A DNA stretch of 8,152 nt from Nitrososphaerales archaeon TH5895 (GCA_014523695.1 JAATVS010000319.1:1-8152); one strand, 5' to 3'. Counted from the stretch's first letter, positions 1 through 6,019 are shown. Notes: a model not told the origin generated them from the letters alone. Numbers and translations: made by a program.

Positions 1-1161
1 ATCACCGGCGAGAAATCTCAGGGTTGCACCGCCACCTGTTGATACATGACTTACTTCTCCTTCTGAAACACCCGATGTCTTCATGGCCTGAAGGGTATCT
101 CCCCCACCTACCAGGGTTTTCGAACCACGCCAATATGCAAGGGCCATACTTTTTGCAATATTTATAGTCCCGTTTGCAAACATTGGAATCTCAAATGAAC
201 CCATAGGGCCATTCCAAAATATAGTACCAGATCTGCTTCCTCCTATCTCTGACGAATATTTTTGAGCGGTTTGAATTCCGATATCAAATCCTGCAGAACC
301 TTCTGGAATATTTCCTTCTACCACTACTGCTGAAGAACTTTCGTTCATTGAAGAAGACACTATATGATCCATCGGTAGCATTATTTTTTCACCATAAGAA
401 GACAGAGCTTCAGTTGCCCAAGCCAAATGATCATTATCTATAAGTGAATTTCCGGTTTTTGATCCATTCGCAAGTAAAAATGTATAGGCAGTCGCTCCTC
501 CGAGTAGAAGTTTATCTGCTTTGGGTAACAAGTTCTCCAGTGCGCCTATTTTGTCTTTGATCTTTACTCCCCCTACAACTAGGATCAGAGGTTTAATCGG
601 ATTATCTCGTATCATGGACAAATACTCGACCTCTCTCTTTAGGTTCAAACCAGCTGCCTTCCCATCAAAAAGCGAAGCAGCGCCGTAAGTCGAAGCATGT
701 TTTCTATGAGAAGTACTGAACGCATCGTTGACATAAAAATCCCCCAACGATGCAAGATGAGTAGAAAATTCCGGATTATTGAGTTCCTCTGCTTGGTGGA
801 ACCGCAAATTTTCTAGCAAGAGAACATCTCCTTTATCCATAGCCTCTATTTCCTTTTCCGCCATACTTCCAATACAATCGTTAGCGAATTTTACTCTGTT
901 TACGGGAAGTATTTCTGAAAGTCTCTGAGTGACAGGTCGTAGAGAATATTTTTTCTCGGAACTTGTAGGACGACCCAAATGAGACATCAGAATTAATTTT
1001 GCCCCTCGTTTAGTTAGATATTCAATAGTAGGAATCGCCATTCTAATTCTATAGTCCTCGCCAATTACGCCATCATCAATACTAACGTTGAAGTCGACCC
1101 TCATCAATACCTTTTTGCCGTAATAGTTCGAGTCATCGAAATCTAAAATACTTCTCATCAT
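1..1161 (-). CDS. pgk: Phosphoglycerate kinase, C-terminus cut by window edge
   Basis: Cytosolic enzyme that interconverts 1,3-bisphosphoglycerate + ADP and 3-phosphoglycerate + ATP; in ammonia oxidisers it mainly serves gluconeogenesis. I translated 387 codons from ATG at 1161 to the window edge. Family motifs appear in order: RVDFN (21-25), SHLGRP (60-65), LENLRF (116-121), SHRKHAS (151-157), GGVK (197-200, nucleotide-binding lysine), FWNGPMGSFE (315-324), VGGGDT (351-356) and STGGGATL (374-381). The last motif normally lies 20-30 residues before the end, so only a short tail is missing. A second ATG follows directly at 1158, and either could be the start. A TATA-like box at 1188-1196 would place transcription start within a few bases of ATG 1161, so the message is probably nearly leaderless. 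It lies 158 bases downstream of the zinc-finger gene on the same strand, but its own promoter argues for separate transcription. No key residue appears lost. The identification is very secure. Confidence 0.97.
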   Translation of the reverse strand, partial: MMRSILDFDDSNYYGKKVLMRVDFNVSIDDGVIGEDYRIRMAIPTIEYLTKRGAKLILMSHLGRPTSSEKKYSLRPVTQRLSEILPVNRVKFANDCIGSMAEKEIEAMDKGDVLLLENLRFHQAEELNNPEFSTHLASLGDFYVNDAFSTSHRKHASTYGAASLFDGKAAGLNLKREVEYLSMIRDNPIKPLILVVGGVKIKDKIGALENLLPKADKLLLGGATAYTFLLANGSKTGNSLIDNDHLAWATEALSSYGEKIMLPMDHIVSSSMNESSSAVVVEGNIPEGSAGFDIGIQTAQKYSSEIGGSRSGTIFWNGPMGSFEIPMFANGTINIAKSMALAYWRGSKTLVGGGDTLQAMKTSGVSEGEVSHVSTGGGATLRFLAGD

Positions 1162-1187
1162 TTTTTGGTACGTAAGTATGGAGTTCG

Positions 1188-1196
1188 GATTATAAG
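1188..1196 (-). promoter_or_regulatory. TATA-like box of pgk
   Basis: On the minus strand this reads CTTATAATC. Its centre is about 30 bases upstream of ATG 1161, so the usual 22-27 base spacing puts transcription start about 4-8 bases before the codon. This is inferred from spacing only; no BRE was convincingly seen. Confidence 0.45.
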
Positions 1197-1319
1197 CCTT
1201 GTCACGTATTTCAAATTGTTGAATGTGCTTATTGTTCCAAAAAATGTTTCCTTAAAACGATGATTTTTCCGAACCAAGGCGATAAATCCCTCAGGTAGTG
1301 ATTGGTTGATGGCAGTGGT

Positions 1320-2402
1320 TTACTGAAACCGACTTAGTCCGTCCATTATTTCTATACGGAGATTCTTATCTTGATGGAATTCGAGTGGAAATAGGGCAAC
1401 TAGAAAAACCTGATGGCAACCCAGAGGCCTTGATCGAAAGAGTCCGAAGCTGCGCCACTTGGTCGCCTCAAGAAAATTTTTCAGTCTCTCTTCTGAGTCT
1501 AACACAAGTTCTGTATTGCTAATCGCATCCAAGATTATTTGATAGGGATGGCCGCATGCAAGCAGGGAAGGGTCATATTTACTACGTTCTCGTGGTATAT
1601 CTTCTATTTTGGTAACATTATGATCGAGACAAACCATCTCCTTTACCATGTTTTCAGCAGTTCCATTTCTGTCACGAGTTATCTTCAATCTGATTTTATT
1701 ATTCGTGATTTTATTGCCTGAGGTATCCAGTACCAAAGGATCGGGTACTCGGCATGCTACGATCTTAAATTTCGGACCGCGCGACCAGATATTTAAGATC
1801 CAGTCTTTTAAAGGCTCGATAAATCCTCTTGCTTGCAGATGGTTGTTGTATTTTTCGGAGTACACAGGTACGCCATTACTATGATGATCACAGGGGATAA
1901 TGACATAACTGGAAGCACGACCCGAATGCTGTGGAGCAAATCTAATAATGATTGGGTTTATTGTTCTACATTCGCTGCAAACATATCCACCGAACCCGAA
2001 TATATCCTCGCGTGAGCAACGATAAGCCTGTTGGGGAATGACACATTGATTGAAGTGTCGGCTCGGAGATGAAATTCTAGGGGATTCGTGGCCGATTCCG
2101 ACAATGTCATCGGCAAATTTTTCAATAGTTTTTTCGGCTACCTTCTCTTGAAGCCTATCAAAAAAAGTTCTCCCAGTGAATTCTGAGGTGCTTTTTGGGA
2201 ATTTCCTGTTTCTTTGTAAATAGCGATGTGCGGTGGGGTGACCGTACAATCCGCGATGTAGACCTGCTAAATATTCAATGTAAGGAATGGGAATTGCTCT
2301 GCCGTTGTGTATTCTGCTATTATCAATGTGGCGCAAAACGCTTTCTTTTCTGCTTGAACACATCCCACAGCTGGAGCAAGCCCAGTTTAATTTTGATGAC
2401 AT
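1320..2402 (-). CDS. Protein of unknown function with N-terminal C2H2-like zinc finger
   Basis: A 360-residue soluble protein that I cannot assign to a named family. The N-terminus has C9-x2-C12-x12-H25-x6-H32, the spacing of a C2H2-type zinc finger, with an extra Cys at 15. A second possible zinc site uses C142-x2-C145 with C171-x-H173. Later scattered Cys/His (C258/H261, C283/H285) could add metal ligands. There are no membrane segments or signal peptide. The middle (81-100) is a charged helix-like stretch and the protein is basic in its first 130 residues. The N-terminal finger suggests nucleic acid binding, but that is inference. The start is ATG 2402, with a TATA-like box 20-28 bases upstream. 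The neighbouring tyrosine recombinase relic suggests an accessory patch, and the protein may belong to a lineage-specific paralogue family. The reading frame is intact over 1 kb, arguing for a real and maintained gene. Confidence 0.8.
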   Translation of the reverse strand: MSSKLNWACSSCGMCSSRKESVLRHIDNSRIHNGRAIPIPYIEYLAGLHRGLYGHPTAHRYLQRNRKFPKSTSEFTGRTFFDRLQEKVAEKTIEKFADDIVGIGHESPRISSPSRHFNQCVIPQQAYRCSREDIFGFGGYVCSECRTINPIIIRFAPQHSGRASSYVIIPCDHHSNGVPVYSEKYNNHLQARGFIEPLKDWILNIWSRGPKFKIVACRVPDPLVLDTSGNKITNNKIRLKITRDRNGTAENMVKEMVCLDHNVTKIEDIPRERSKYDPSLLACGHPYQIILDAISNTELVLDSEERLKNFLEATKWRSFGLFRSRPLGCHQVFLVALFPLEFHQDKNLRIEIMDGLSRFQ

Positions 2403-2421
2403 TGACGATTATACTAGTACC

Positions 2422-2430
2422 TTATTATAC
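2422..2430 (-). promoter_or_regulatory. TATA-like box of the zinc-finger gene
   Basis: Reads GTATAATAA on the minus strand, centred about 24 bases upstream of ATG 2402, which fits a leaderless transcript. A second similar element (AGTATAATCG) lies nearer the start, too close to serve that start codon. Confidence 0.45.
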
Positions 2431-2582
2431 TACATTCCTTAAGAACTTTGCTACTGTTGATCATACGCGGCGTCACGCAGCGGATACCCAGCGTCCCATC
2501 TCAAAAATACCTAAAATACTGTTCTGCAATTAGCAGGTGCGTCCGACTGTAGTTTGGATTTTTTTTGGCTGGACCTTACGCA

Positions 2583-2930
2583 TACAATGCTAACAAGCAG
2601 ATAAGAATCGGAGGAGTATTAGGCTTTTCGGCACTGAATTTCACCAAAGCCATACAGAGAGGACGAATTTCCCTTAGATATTACCGATATGAGAAAACTT
2701 CTCATAAAATGCCATAACCTACGATTAAAGACATTTCTACTGGTCTTAGCGTCTTCCGGCTGCCGAGTTATGGAAGTTTGCACGTTGCGCCCTCTTGACG
2801 AGGCCCATTGCTCGGGGTCTATATCGATAAGCGGATACTTTCCGTCAGACTTTGGATGCTTCCTAACAAAGTTCCTTAGATGTTCTTTATGTCTAGGGCT
2901 TTCGCAAGGCAATAGGTTATCATAAAACAG
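2583..2930 (+). pseudogene. Decayed tyrosine recombinase (phage-type integrase) remnant
   Basis: The open stretch from 2638 to the stop at 2923-2925 begins ISPKPYREDEFPLDITD, continues MRKLLIKCHNLRLKT, and then reads FLLVLASSGCRVMEVCTLR. This matches the start of the catalytic domain of archaeal tyrosine recombinases: linker PKxYREDE, helix 'DIRKLL..C.NLRLKT', and the block 'LLVLASSGxRxxEaxxLRxxD' that holds the first catalytic Arg (here R in GCR, 2764-2766). Upstream, another frame gives YNANKQIRI (2583-2609), resembling the end of the core-binding domain, so a frameshift is needed. Downstream the similarity fades (FLTK at about 2860-2871) and a stop follows. The C-terminal HxxR, H/W and Tyr nucleophile motifs are not recoverable, so it cannot be active. 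The 97-residue reading frame on the opposite strand is a shadow of this relic. It marks past insertion of an integrative element; no intact cargo is visible. Confidence 0.72.
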
Positions 2931-3428
2931 GATCCTAAAAACTTCGCCAGTCCTACGCTCAAACTTAATCTACTTATACGTACTAAAGTCTCGTAACATA
3001 TACAACTTATCGGGTATGCAAATGTCTCCAAGTCAACATAAACCAGACATTTCACGGTAAAGTCCCACGCTCAAGGTTGATTAAATATGACTAGTGAAAC
3101 TTTTATTTACGGTATATAACATTTCTAAATATACAAATCTGGTTAACGTAGTATTACTTAAGAATACTCTTGACTTGTGGCTGTGCTACCTTACTCCTTT
3201 TCACCTCATCATAATATTCCAAAGCAGAAATGAATCAGTACCCCATACATGCGGGATCAGGATTTCTTAACAGTTTCTTCACTGCACTACCTTTTGTAAA
3301 GGCGTCAAATAAAATAACTATTAGAGCGAAAGTTACTAATCAAACCGCTTGTCTTTCTCCATCAAGACATCCACCGCCACCGAAGCAAATTTGCTTGCAA
3401 GTATTTGAATGTAAAATTGATAATAGTG
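2931..3428 (+). other. Gene-poor stretch after the integrase relic
   Basis: About 500 bases of AT-rich DNA with stops in all frames up to about 3230. Conceptual translation just after the relic gives scattered integrase-like crumbs (for example IGYANVSK near 3010-3035), too weak to annotate. A 101-codon frame starting at ATG 3230 runs into the MJ1316 gene in another frame and resembles nothing I know; I judge it spurious. No RNA gene or repeat was seen. Confidence 0.5.
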
Positions 3429-3436
3429 ATATATTT
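3429..3436 (+). promoter_or_regulatory. TATA box of the MJ1316/DUF504 gene
   Basis: ATATATTT, centred about 24-25 bases upstream of TTG 3457. This spacing predicts transcription starting at the start codon and is the main support for choosing the TTG start. Confidence 0.5.
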
Positions 3437-3456
3437 GAACAATGTTTTGAATCCTA

Positions 3457-3675
3457 TTGGGTAGGAGAAAGGGAATATTACGGGAAATATTTAGTAAAGC
3501 GATATACTCAGATGATCCCAAACTCTATATTGTGAGCTATCGAGATTTCGAATTAAGCAGGGATCTCCCTCTATTAGAATTTGTCAGAATCTCTGAAAAT
3601 TTTGAGCTAATCCCCCTTAGCAGAATATCTAGCATTAAGAGAGATAATAAGGTCTTGTACCAAAAGAGTTGTTAG
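3457..3675 (+). CDS. MJ1316 (DUF504) RNA-repair-type domain protein
   Basis: A 72-residue protein that is a single small domain. It resembles the MJ1316/DUF504 (UPF0248) family: an N-terminal basic stretch and helix (RRKGILREIFSKAIY), a strand LYIVSYRDF (24-32), then the hallmark LIPLSRISSIKRDNKVLYQK near the C-terminus, corresponding to the family's 'IPxHRIxxIxxxGxvLyxk'. The usual His of IPxHRI is Ser here. In the literature the domain is described as an RNA cyclic-phosphate end recognition or RNA-repair domain, often linked to RtcA/ligase functions; activity here is inference. The frame is closed by TGA at 3448-3450, so the start must be within the next codons. TTG 3457 is the only normal start codon and is correctly spaced from a TATA box, implying a leaderless mRNA. 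The stop overlaps the convergent cupredoxin stop by 3 bases. The length is typical for the family, and the alternative frame from 3230 is not supported. Confidence 0.72.
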   Translation: MGRRKGILREIFSKAIYSDDPKLYIVSYRDFELSRDLPLLEFVRISENFELIPLSRISSIKRDNKVLYQKSC

Positions 3676-4061
3676 TTCTCTCCCACTACAATATATCCCC
3701 TCATAGTGGTTGGATGCAGAGAGCAGTAATATTCAAATTCTCCTGCTCTTTCTGAAGCAATCGCTGTAACGAAATCCTGTTCAGGCGACAAAATGGCGGT
3801 ATTGATATTTAATTCATCCACTATAAAATCATGCCTTACCAAGTCTTTGTTAACGACGGTGAGTTTGTTTGGCTCATCGATATTAGCGTATATAGTAGGA
3901 TTAGTTTCGTTAAACAGGTTATCCTTTGCTATAAGCAAAATACCTTCCCTTCTGTCCAAAGATGAGGGTTGTGGGGGATTTAACAAATTTCCAATGCCCC
4001 ATAAGCCTCCAACGGTAATGAAAGAGATGGCAATAATAGCAATAATGTTATTCCGAATCAT
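3672..4061 (-). CDS. Membrane-anchored cupredoxin (blue copper protein)
   Basis: A 129-residue small copper electron-transfer protein, probably tethered outside the cytoplasmic membrane. Residues 5-26 form an uncleaved signal anchor (IIAIIAISFITVGGLWGIGNLL), followed by a Pro/Ser linker and a plastocyanin-like beta domain (about 41-129). Type 1 copper ligands are visible: H77 in LVRHDF, and C113, H116 and M120 in YYCSLHPTTM (C-x2-H-x3-M). The spacing is one shorter than plastocyanin's C-x2-H-x4-M and is common in archaeal cupredoxins. Ammonia-oxidising archaea encode many such proteins, which are thought to replace cytochrome c in electron transport; the partner of this one cannot be told from context. 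The start ATG 4061 is followed directly by the hydrophobic anchor, as expected. It is transcribed alone, convergent with the MJ1316 gene and sharing its stop region. No lipobox Cys is present. Confidence 0.88.
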   Translation of the reverse strand: MIRNNIIAIIAISFITVGGLWGIGNLLNPPQPSSLDRREGILLIAKDNLFNETNPTIYANIDEPNKLTVVNKDLVRHDFIVDELNINTAILSPEQDFVTAIASERAGEFEYYCSLHPTTMRGYIVVGEN

Positions 4062-4438
4062 TTTTTTATTGATAACACCGTATTTTCAATTTGATCAGGA
4101 AATCGATGGACGTAAAGTACGCTATTTTGCAAACGAGAGTTGCATCTCTTGATGAAGGTGGAAATGACTCATTAAAATATGCACTATGAATATTCAATCT
4201 GTATTATATGTCTTCATTTTATGTTTAACTTGTTCAATCCGATGCCGCGTAATATGATCACGCTAGTAAATGAATAGAGATCTATAATCGTAGCAAGAAA
4301 ATGAAATGTCTAGGGTTCTCTTAATTTGTCTCTTCGTTATCTATCATTAGAGATATTCAAACATTACAATAGAGTAGGTGGTGCAATGATTCTTACAATT
4401 AAGCCCACGAGTCGAGAATTGGTAACCTTGTTGCGAAA
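4062..4438. other. Intergenic stretch between cupredoxin and tRNA-Leu
   Basis: About 375 AT-rich bases holding the upstream region of the cupredoxin (a weak GAAAATACGG element about 20-25 bases before ATG 4061) and the 3' flank of tRNA-Leu. On the plus strand a 27-codon frame (4106-4189) is followed by a 23-codon hydrophobic frame (4186-4257) whose ATG overlaps the previous TGA. Neither resembles anything known, and frames this short are expected by chance. Nothing else was seen. Confidence 0.4.
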
Positions 4439-4483
4439 TGCGGGAGGTGGGATTTGAACCCACGGACCCCTTAGGGATGAGGT

Positions 4484-4499
4484 TTCCCCACCGCATGGA
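4484..4499 (-). other. Putative 16-nt canonical intron of tRNA-Leu (position 37/38)
   Basis: Reads TCCATGCGGTGGGGAA on the minus strand. After its removal the loop is CTCAGAA. The exon CTC can pair with intron GGG, leaving a 3-base AAA bulge next to stem CCTCA, which is a relaxed bulge-helix-bulge. Confidence 0.6.
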
Positions 4500-4506
4500 T
4501 CTGAGC

Positions 4507-4520
4507 ATCGTGCTAACGGT
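4507..4520 (-). other. Putative 14-nt noncanonical intron of tRNA-Leu (position 30/31)
   Basis: Reads ACCGTTAGCACGAT on the minus strand, between TGAG and GCTCAG. Only this boundary restores G31 opposite C39. Its ACC and GCA can pair with GGT and TGC in the second intron, so the two may fold together before cleavage by the splicing endonuclease. Confidence 0.6.
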
Positions 4521-4580
4521 CTCACGCCTTTGGCCATGCTTGGCAACCCCCGCGTTTGTTTCTCAATTGTACAATCTGAG

Positions 4581-4588
4581 ATTTATAT
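4581..4588 (-). promoter_or_regulatory. TATA box of tRNA-Leu
   Basis: Reads ATATAAAT on the minus strand, about 32 bases before the tRNA 5' end, giving a leader of roughly 6 bases. Confidence 0.6.
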
Positions 4589-5096
4589 CCTGTCAATTTG
4601 ATTCATGATTCAAGATATTATGAGAATTCAGAAGCATTGAGGTCAGACATTCACAATATCAGGTTTAAAATTACCTGAATTGAGGAGAATTAAAGTAAGA
4701 AGTTTCTCAATCCTGCTTGTTAGTAGGATGTTAAGATAAAGATTGGGAGTGCGAGTAATTGTACTTAATTAGAAGATCTTGTAAATTGGCAAAGCATCAT
4801 ATCATGTTAAATGTGATTTCATAAACGAACAAAATAATTGATATGAATAGATCTCTGTACGCTTAAGATCAAATCTTCTTCAAAAGTCATTATGGGGAGT
4901 AATTATAGGACATCGATTATACCTTGCACTATCGCAGAAACTCTACATTTCCAGACTCAGTTTTACTTGCATAATATCTGCAAAAGAATGGCAGAGTAGA
5001 AATTGGTATACGCCTTCCAAATCATTAGACAATAAAACAGTACTATGAACAGAGTATGAAAATTAGCCGTTAACTCCTAGGACAGTGAAGGAACAA
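4589..5096. other. Gene-free AT-rich stretch
   Basis: About 500 bases between the tRNA-Leu promoter and the MBL-fold hydrolase promoter. All frames on both strands are broken at short intervals; I see no protein similarity, tRNA, CRISPR-like repeat or strong hairpin. Confidence 0.5.
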
Positions 5097-5097
5097 A

Positions 5098-5103
5098 TTT
5101 AAA
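5098..5103 (+). promoter_or_regulatory. TATA-like box of the MBL-fold hydrolase
   Basis: TTTAAA in an A/T-rich context, centred about 27 bases before TTG 5128. It predicts a leaderless message beginning at that TTG and so supports the non-ATG start. Confidence 0.45.
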
Positions 5104-5127
5104 TTCAATAGTTGACTTATCCTCATA

Positions 5128-5799
5128 TTGTTCGAACATGAGGATATCCAGATCTCATGGACAGGCCATGATGGTTTTAAGATAAGAGGAACCAACAGTC
5201 AGAATAGCCAATTGACGATTTATGTCGATCCCTACCAACTATCCCCCAAGTACCATAATCAAAATGATGCAGATGTAGTTTTGCTGACCCATGATCATTT
5301 CGATCATTTAAGCATCGATGATTTGAAACAAATAGTTAACAACAATACAAGCATAGCAGCAGCCACCGAGTGTGTTGAAAAATTAGCTGAACTGAAATTG
5401 AAAGAAATTAGGGGATTAAAGCCTGGCGAAAAAACGATTGTCAAGGGCCTCACAATTGAAGCGGTTCCTGCTTATAATACTAATAAAAAATTCCATCCCA
5501 AATCTGACGGAAAGATAGGATTTGTTTTTAGTATAAATGGAAGGAGGATATATCACGCTGGCGATACAGATATGATCCCAGAAATGGAATCTATAGGTCC
5601 AGATATTGCACTTGTTCCTGTCTCAGGTACCTATGTGATGAATGCAGAAGAAGCCGCTGATGCTGTCAACGACCTTATTCGGCCGAAGAAAGTCGCCATA
5701 CCCATGCATTATAATGCTATTGTTGGCACAGAGGAAGACGCGAAGAAATTCAAAAATCTTGTTAAAGCGTGCAAAGTAGAAATTCTATCCAAAGATTGA
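5128..5799 (+). CDS. Metallo-beta-lactamase-fold metal-dependent hydrolase (UPF0173 type)
   Basis: A 223-residue cytosolic hydrolase of the metallo-beta-lactamase fold, of the UPF0173/YtkL-like subgroup; its substrate is not established. Metal ligands are all visible: THDHFDH at 54-60 (H55, H57, D59, H60), D146 in IYHAGDTD (141-148), and H194 in IPMHYN (191-196). The VPAYN...FHPK block (113-124), the GDTDMIPEM segment and LVPVSGTYVMNAEEA (162-176) are typical of this subgroup. The length is the family norm and no signal peptide is present. The frame is closed by TGA at 5113-5115 and no ATG or GTG precedes the conserved ISWTGHDGFKI strand, so TTG 5128 is chosen, with a TATA box about 27 bases upstream. 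It stands alone, 77 bases before the small basic peptide gene, which has its own promoter. The family assignment is secure and the function only generic. Confidence 0.93.
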   Translation: MFEHEDIQISWTGHDGFKIRGTNSQNSQLTIYVDPYQLSPKYHNQNDADVVLLTHDHFDHLSIDDLKQIVNNNTSIAAATECVEKLAELKLKEIRGLKPGEKTIVKGLTIEAVPAYNTNKKFHPKSDGKIGFVFSINGRRIYHAGDTDMIPEMESIGPDIALVPVSGTYVMNAEEAADAVNDLIRPKKVAIPMHYNAIVGTEEDAKKFKNLVKACKVEILSKD

Positions 5800-5848
5800 A
5801 GAGGTTTAATCATTAATCTAGTGTCCTAAGTAGACTGTTTTAAAAAAC

Positions 5849-5858
5849 TTATATATTA
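5849..5858 (+). promoter_or_regulatory. Strong TATA box of the small basic peptide gene
   Basis: TTATATATTA preceded by an A-run (possible BRE). Its centre is about 24 bases before ATG 5877. This is the best TATA match in the window, hinting at high expression. Confidence 0.65.
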
Positions 5859-5876
5859 TCAACTTATTTCATATGA

Positions 5877-5954
5877 ATGAAAATGGCTGCTAAGAAGAAA
5901 GCAAAGTCTGCAAAGAAAGGAGAGAAAAAATCGACCCGATCCTCAAAGAAGTGA
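5877..5954 (+). CDS. Lys/Ala-rich 25-residue basic peptide
   Basis: A miniature gene of 25 codons plus TGA. It begins MKMAAKKKAKSAKKG and ends with a Lys/Ser/Arg tail (KKSTRSSKK). About 12 of 25 residues are Lys or Arg, with only one acidic residue, and Ala/Ser/Gly make up most of the rest. This composition resembles histone-H1-like tails and other disordered nucleic-acid-binding peptides; that role is inference and no named family is recognised. ATG 5877 fits a leaderless transcript from the strong TATA box; ATG 5883 (giving 23 residues) is the alternative. A further ATG at 5873 opens a 6-codon frame only. Downstream, a T-run begins 3 bases after the stop and a GC-rich hairpin with a T-rich tail follows. 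The promoter, terminator-like elements and highly biased composition together argue that it is real. Confidence 0.6.
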   Translation: MKMAAKKKAKSAKKGEKKSTRSSKK

Positions 5955-5956
5955 TC

Positions 5957-6019
5957 ATTTTTTAGTTTCCTGATCATGGAGGCTCAATGCGGTCACCAAA
6001 GAGCCTCTCTTATTCTTTT
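5957..6019 (+). terminator. T-run and hairpin with T-rich tail after the basic peptide gene
   Basis: A run of six or more T directly follows the stop codon. Next comes an inverted repeat GAGGCTC (5979-5985) / GAGCCTC (6001-6007) with a 15-base loop and a tail TCTTATTCTTTTT. A second, weaker palindromic pair TGATCA flanks the T-run (5952-5957 and 5971-5976). The arrangement suits archaeal T-tract termination, or a stable 3' RNA end. Confidence 0.5.

Larger units (their letters stand above)
4439..4553 (-). tRNA. tRNA-Leu(CAG), apparently with two small introns
   Basis: Acceptor GCGGGGG pairs with CTCCCGC (one G-U), followed by discriminator A at 4439, as expected for Leu; CCA is not encoded. 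The D-arm (GCC...GGC with a GG in the loop), a long variable arm (TCCC-TAAG-GGG type) and the T-arm GTGGG-TTCAAAT-CCCAC are all regular, so this is a class II tRNA. The anticodon region is 30 bases too long. No single 30-base deletion gives a T33 or a Leu anticodon. Removing 14 bases (4507-4520) plus 16 bases (4484-4499) gives stem TGAGG/CCTCA and loop CTCAGAA, with anticodon CAG at 4501-4503. The second intron then sits at the canonical 37/38 position, with a 3-base AAA bulge beside the stem. The first sits at 30/31, inside the stem. The mature RNA would be 85 bases with A73. A TATA box lies upstream. Leu identity is secure from body and discriminator; the two-intron reading is strong but inferred. 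Confidence 0.88.

Noticed and set aside
1180..1192. GGAGTTCGGATT resembles a tRNA T-loop and could be an attachment-site copy of tRNA-Ser
   Set aside because: The match is limited to the generic T-loop motif; the acceptor stem sequence is absent, and it coincides with the pgk promoter.
2195..2533. 112-codon plus-strand frame and other plus-strand frames between 1539 and 2015
   Set aside because: They are shadows of the intact 360-residue zinc-finger gene on the minus strand.
2619..2912. 97-codon minus-strand frame
   Set aside because: It is antisense to the integrase remnant, whose plus-strand translation has clear family similarity, while this one resembles nothing.
3230..3535. 101-codon plus-strand frame from ATG 3230
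   Set aside because: No recognisable similarity, no TATA box at proper spacing, and it overlaps the better supported MJ1316 gene in another frame.
1162..4438. Possible attR copy of the tRNA-Leu 3' end bounding an integrated element
   Set aside because: I looked for repeats of the GCGGGAGGTGGGATTTG stretch and found none within the window; the element boundaries may be lost or outside.
4364..4546. 60-codon minus-strand frame
   Set aside because: It lies across tRNA-Leu and its introns; an artefact of the RNA gene.
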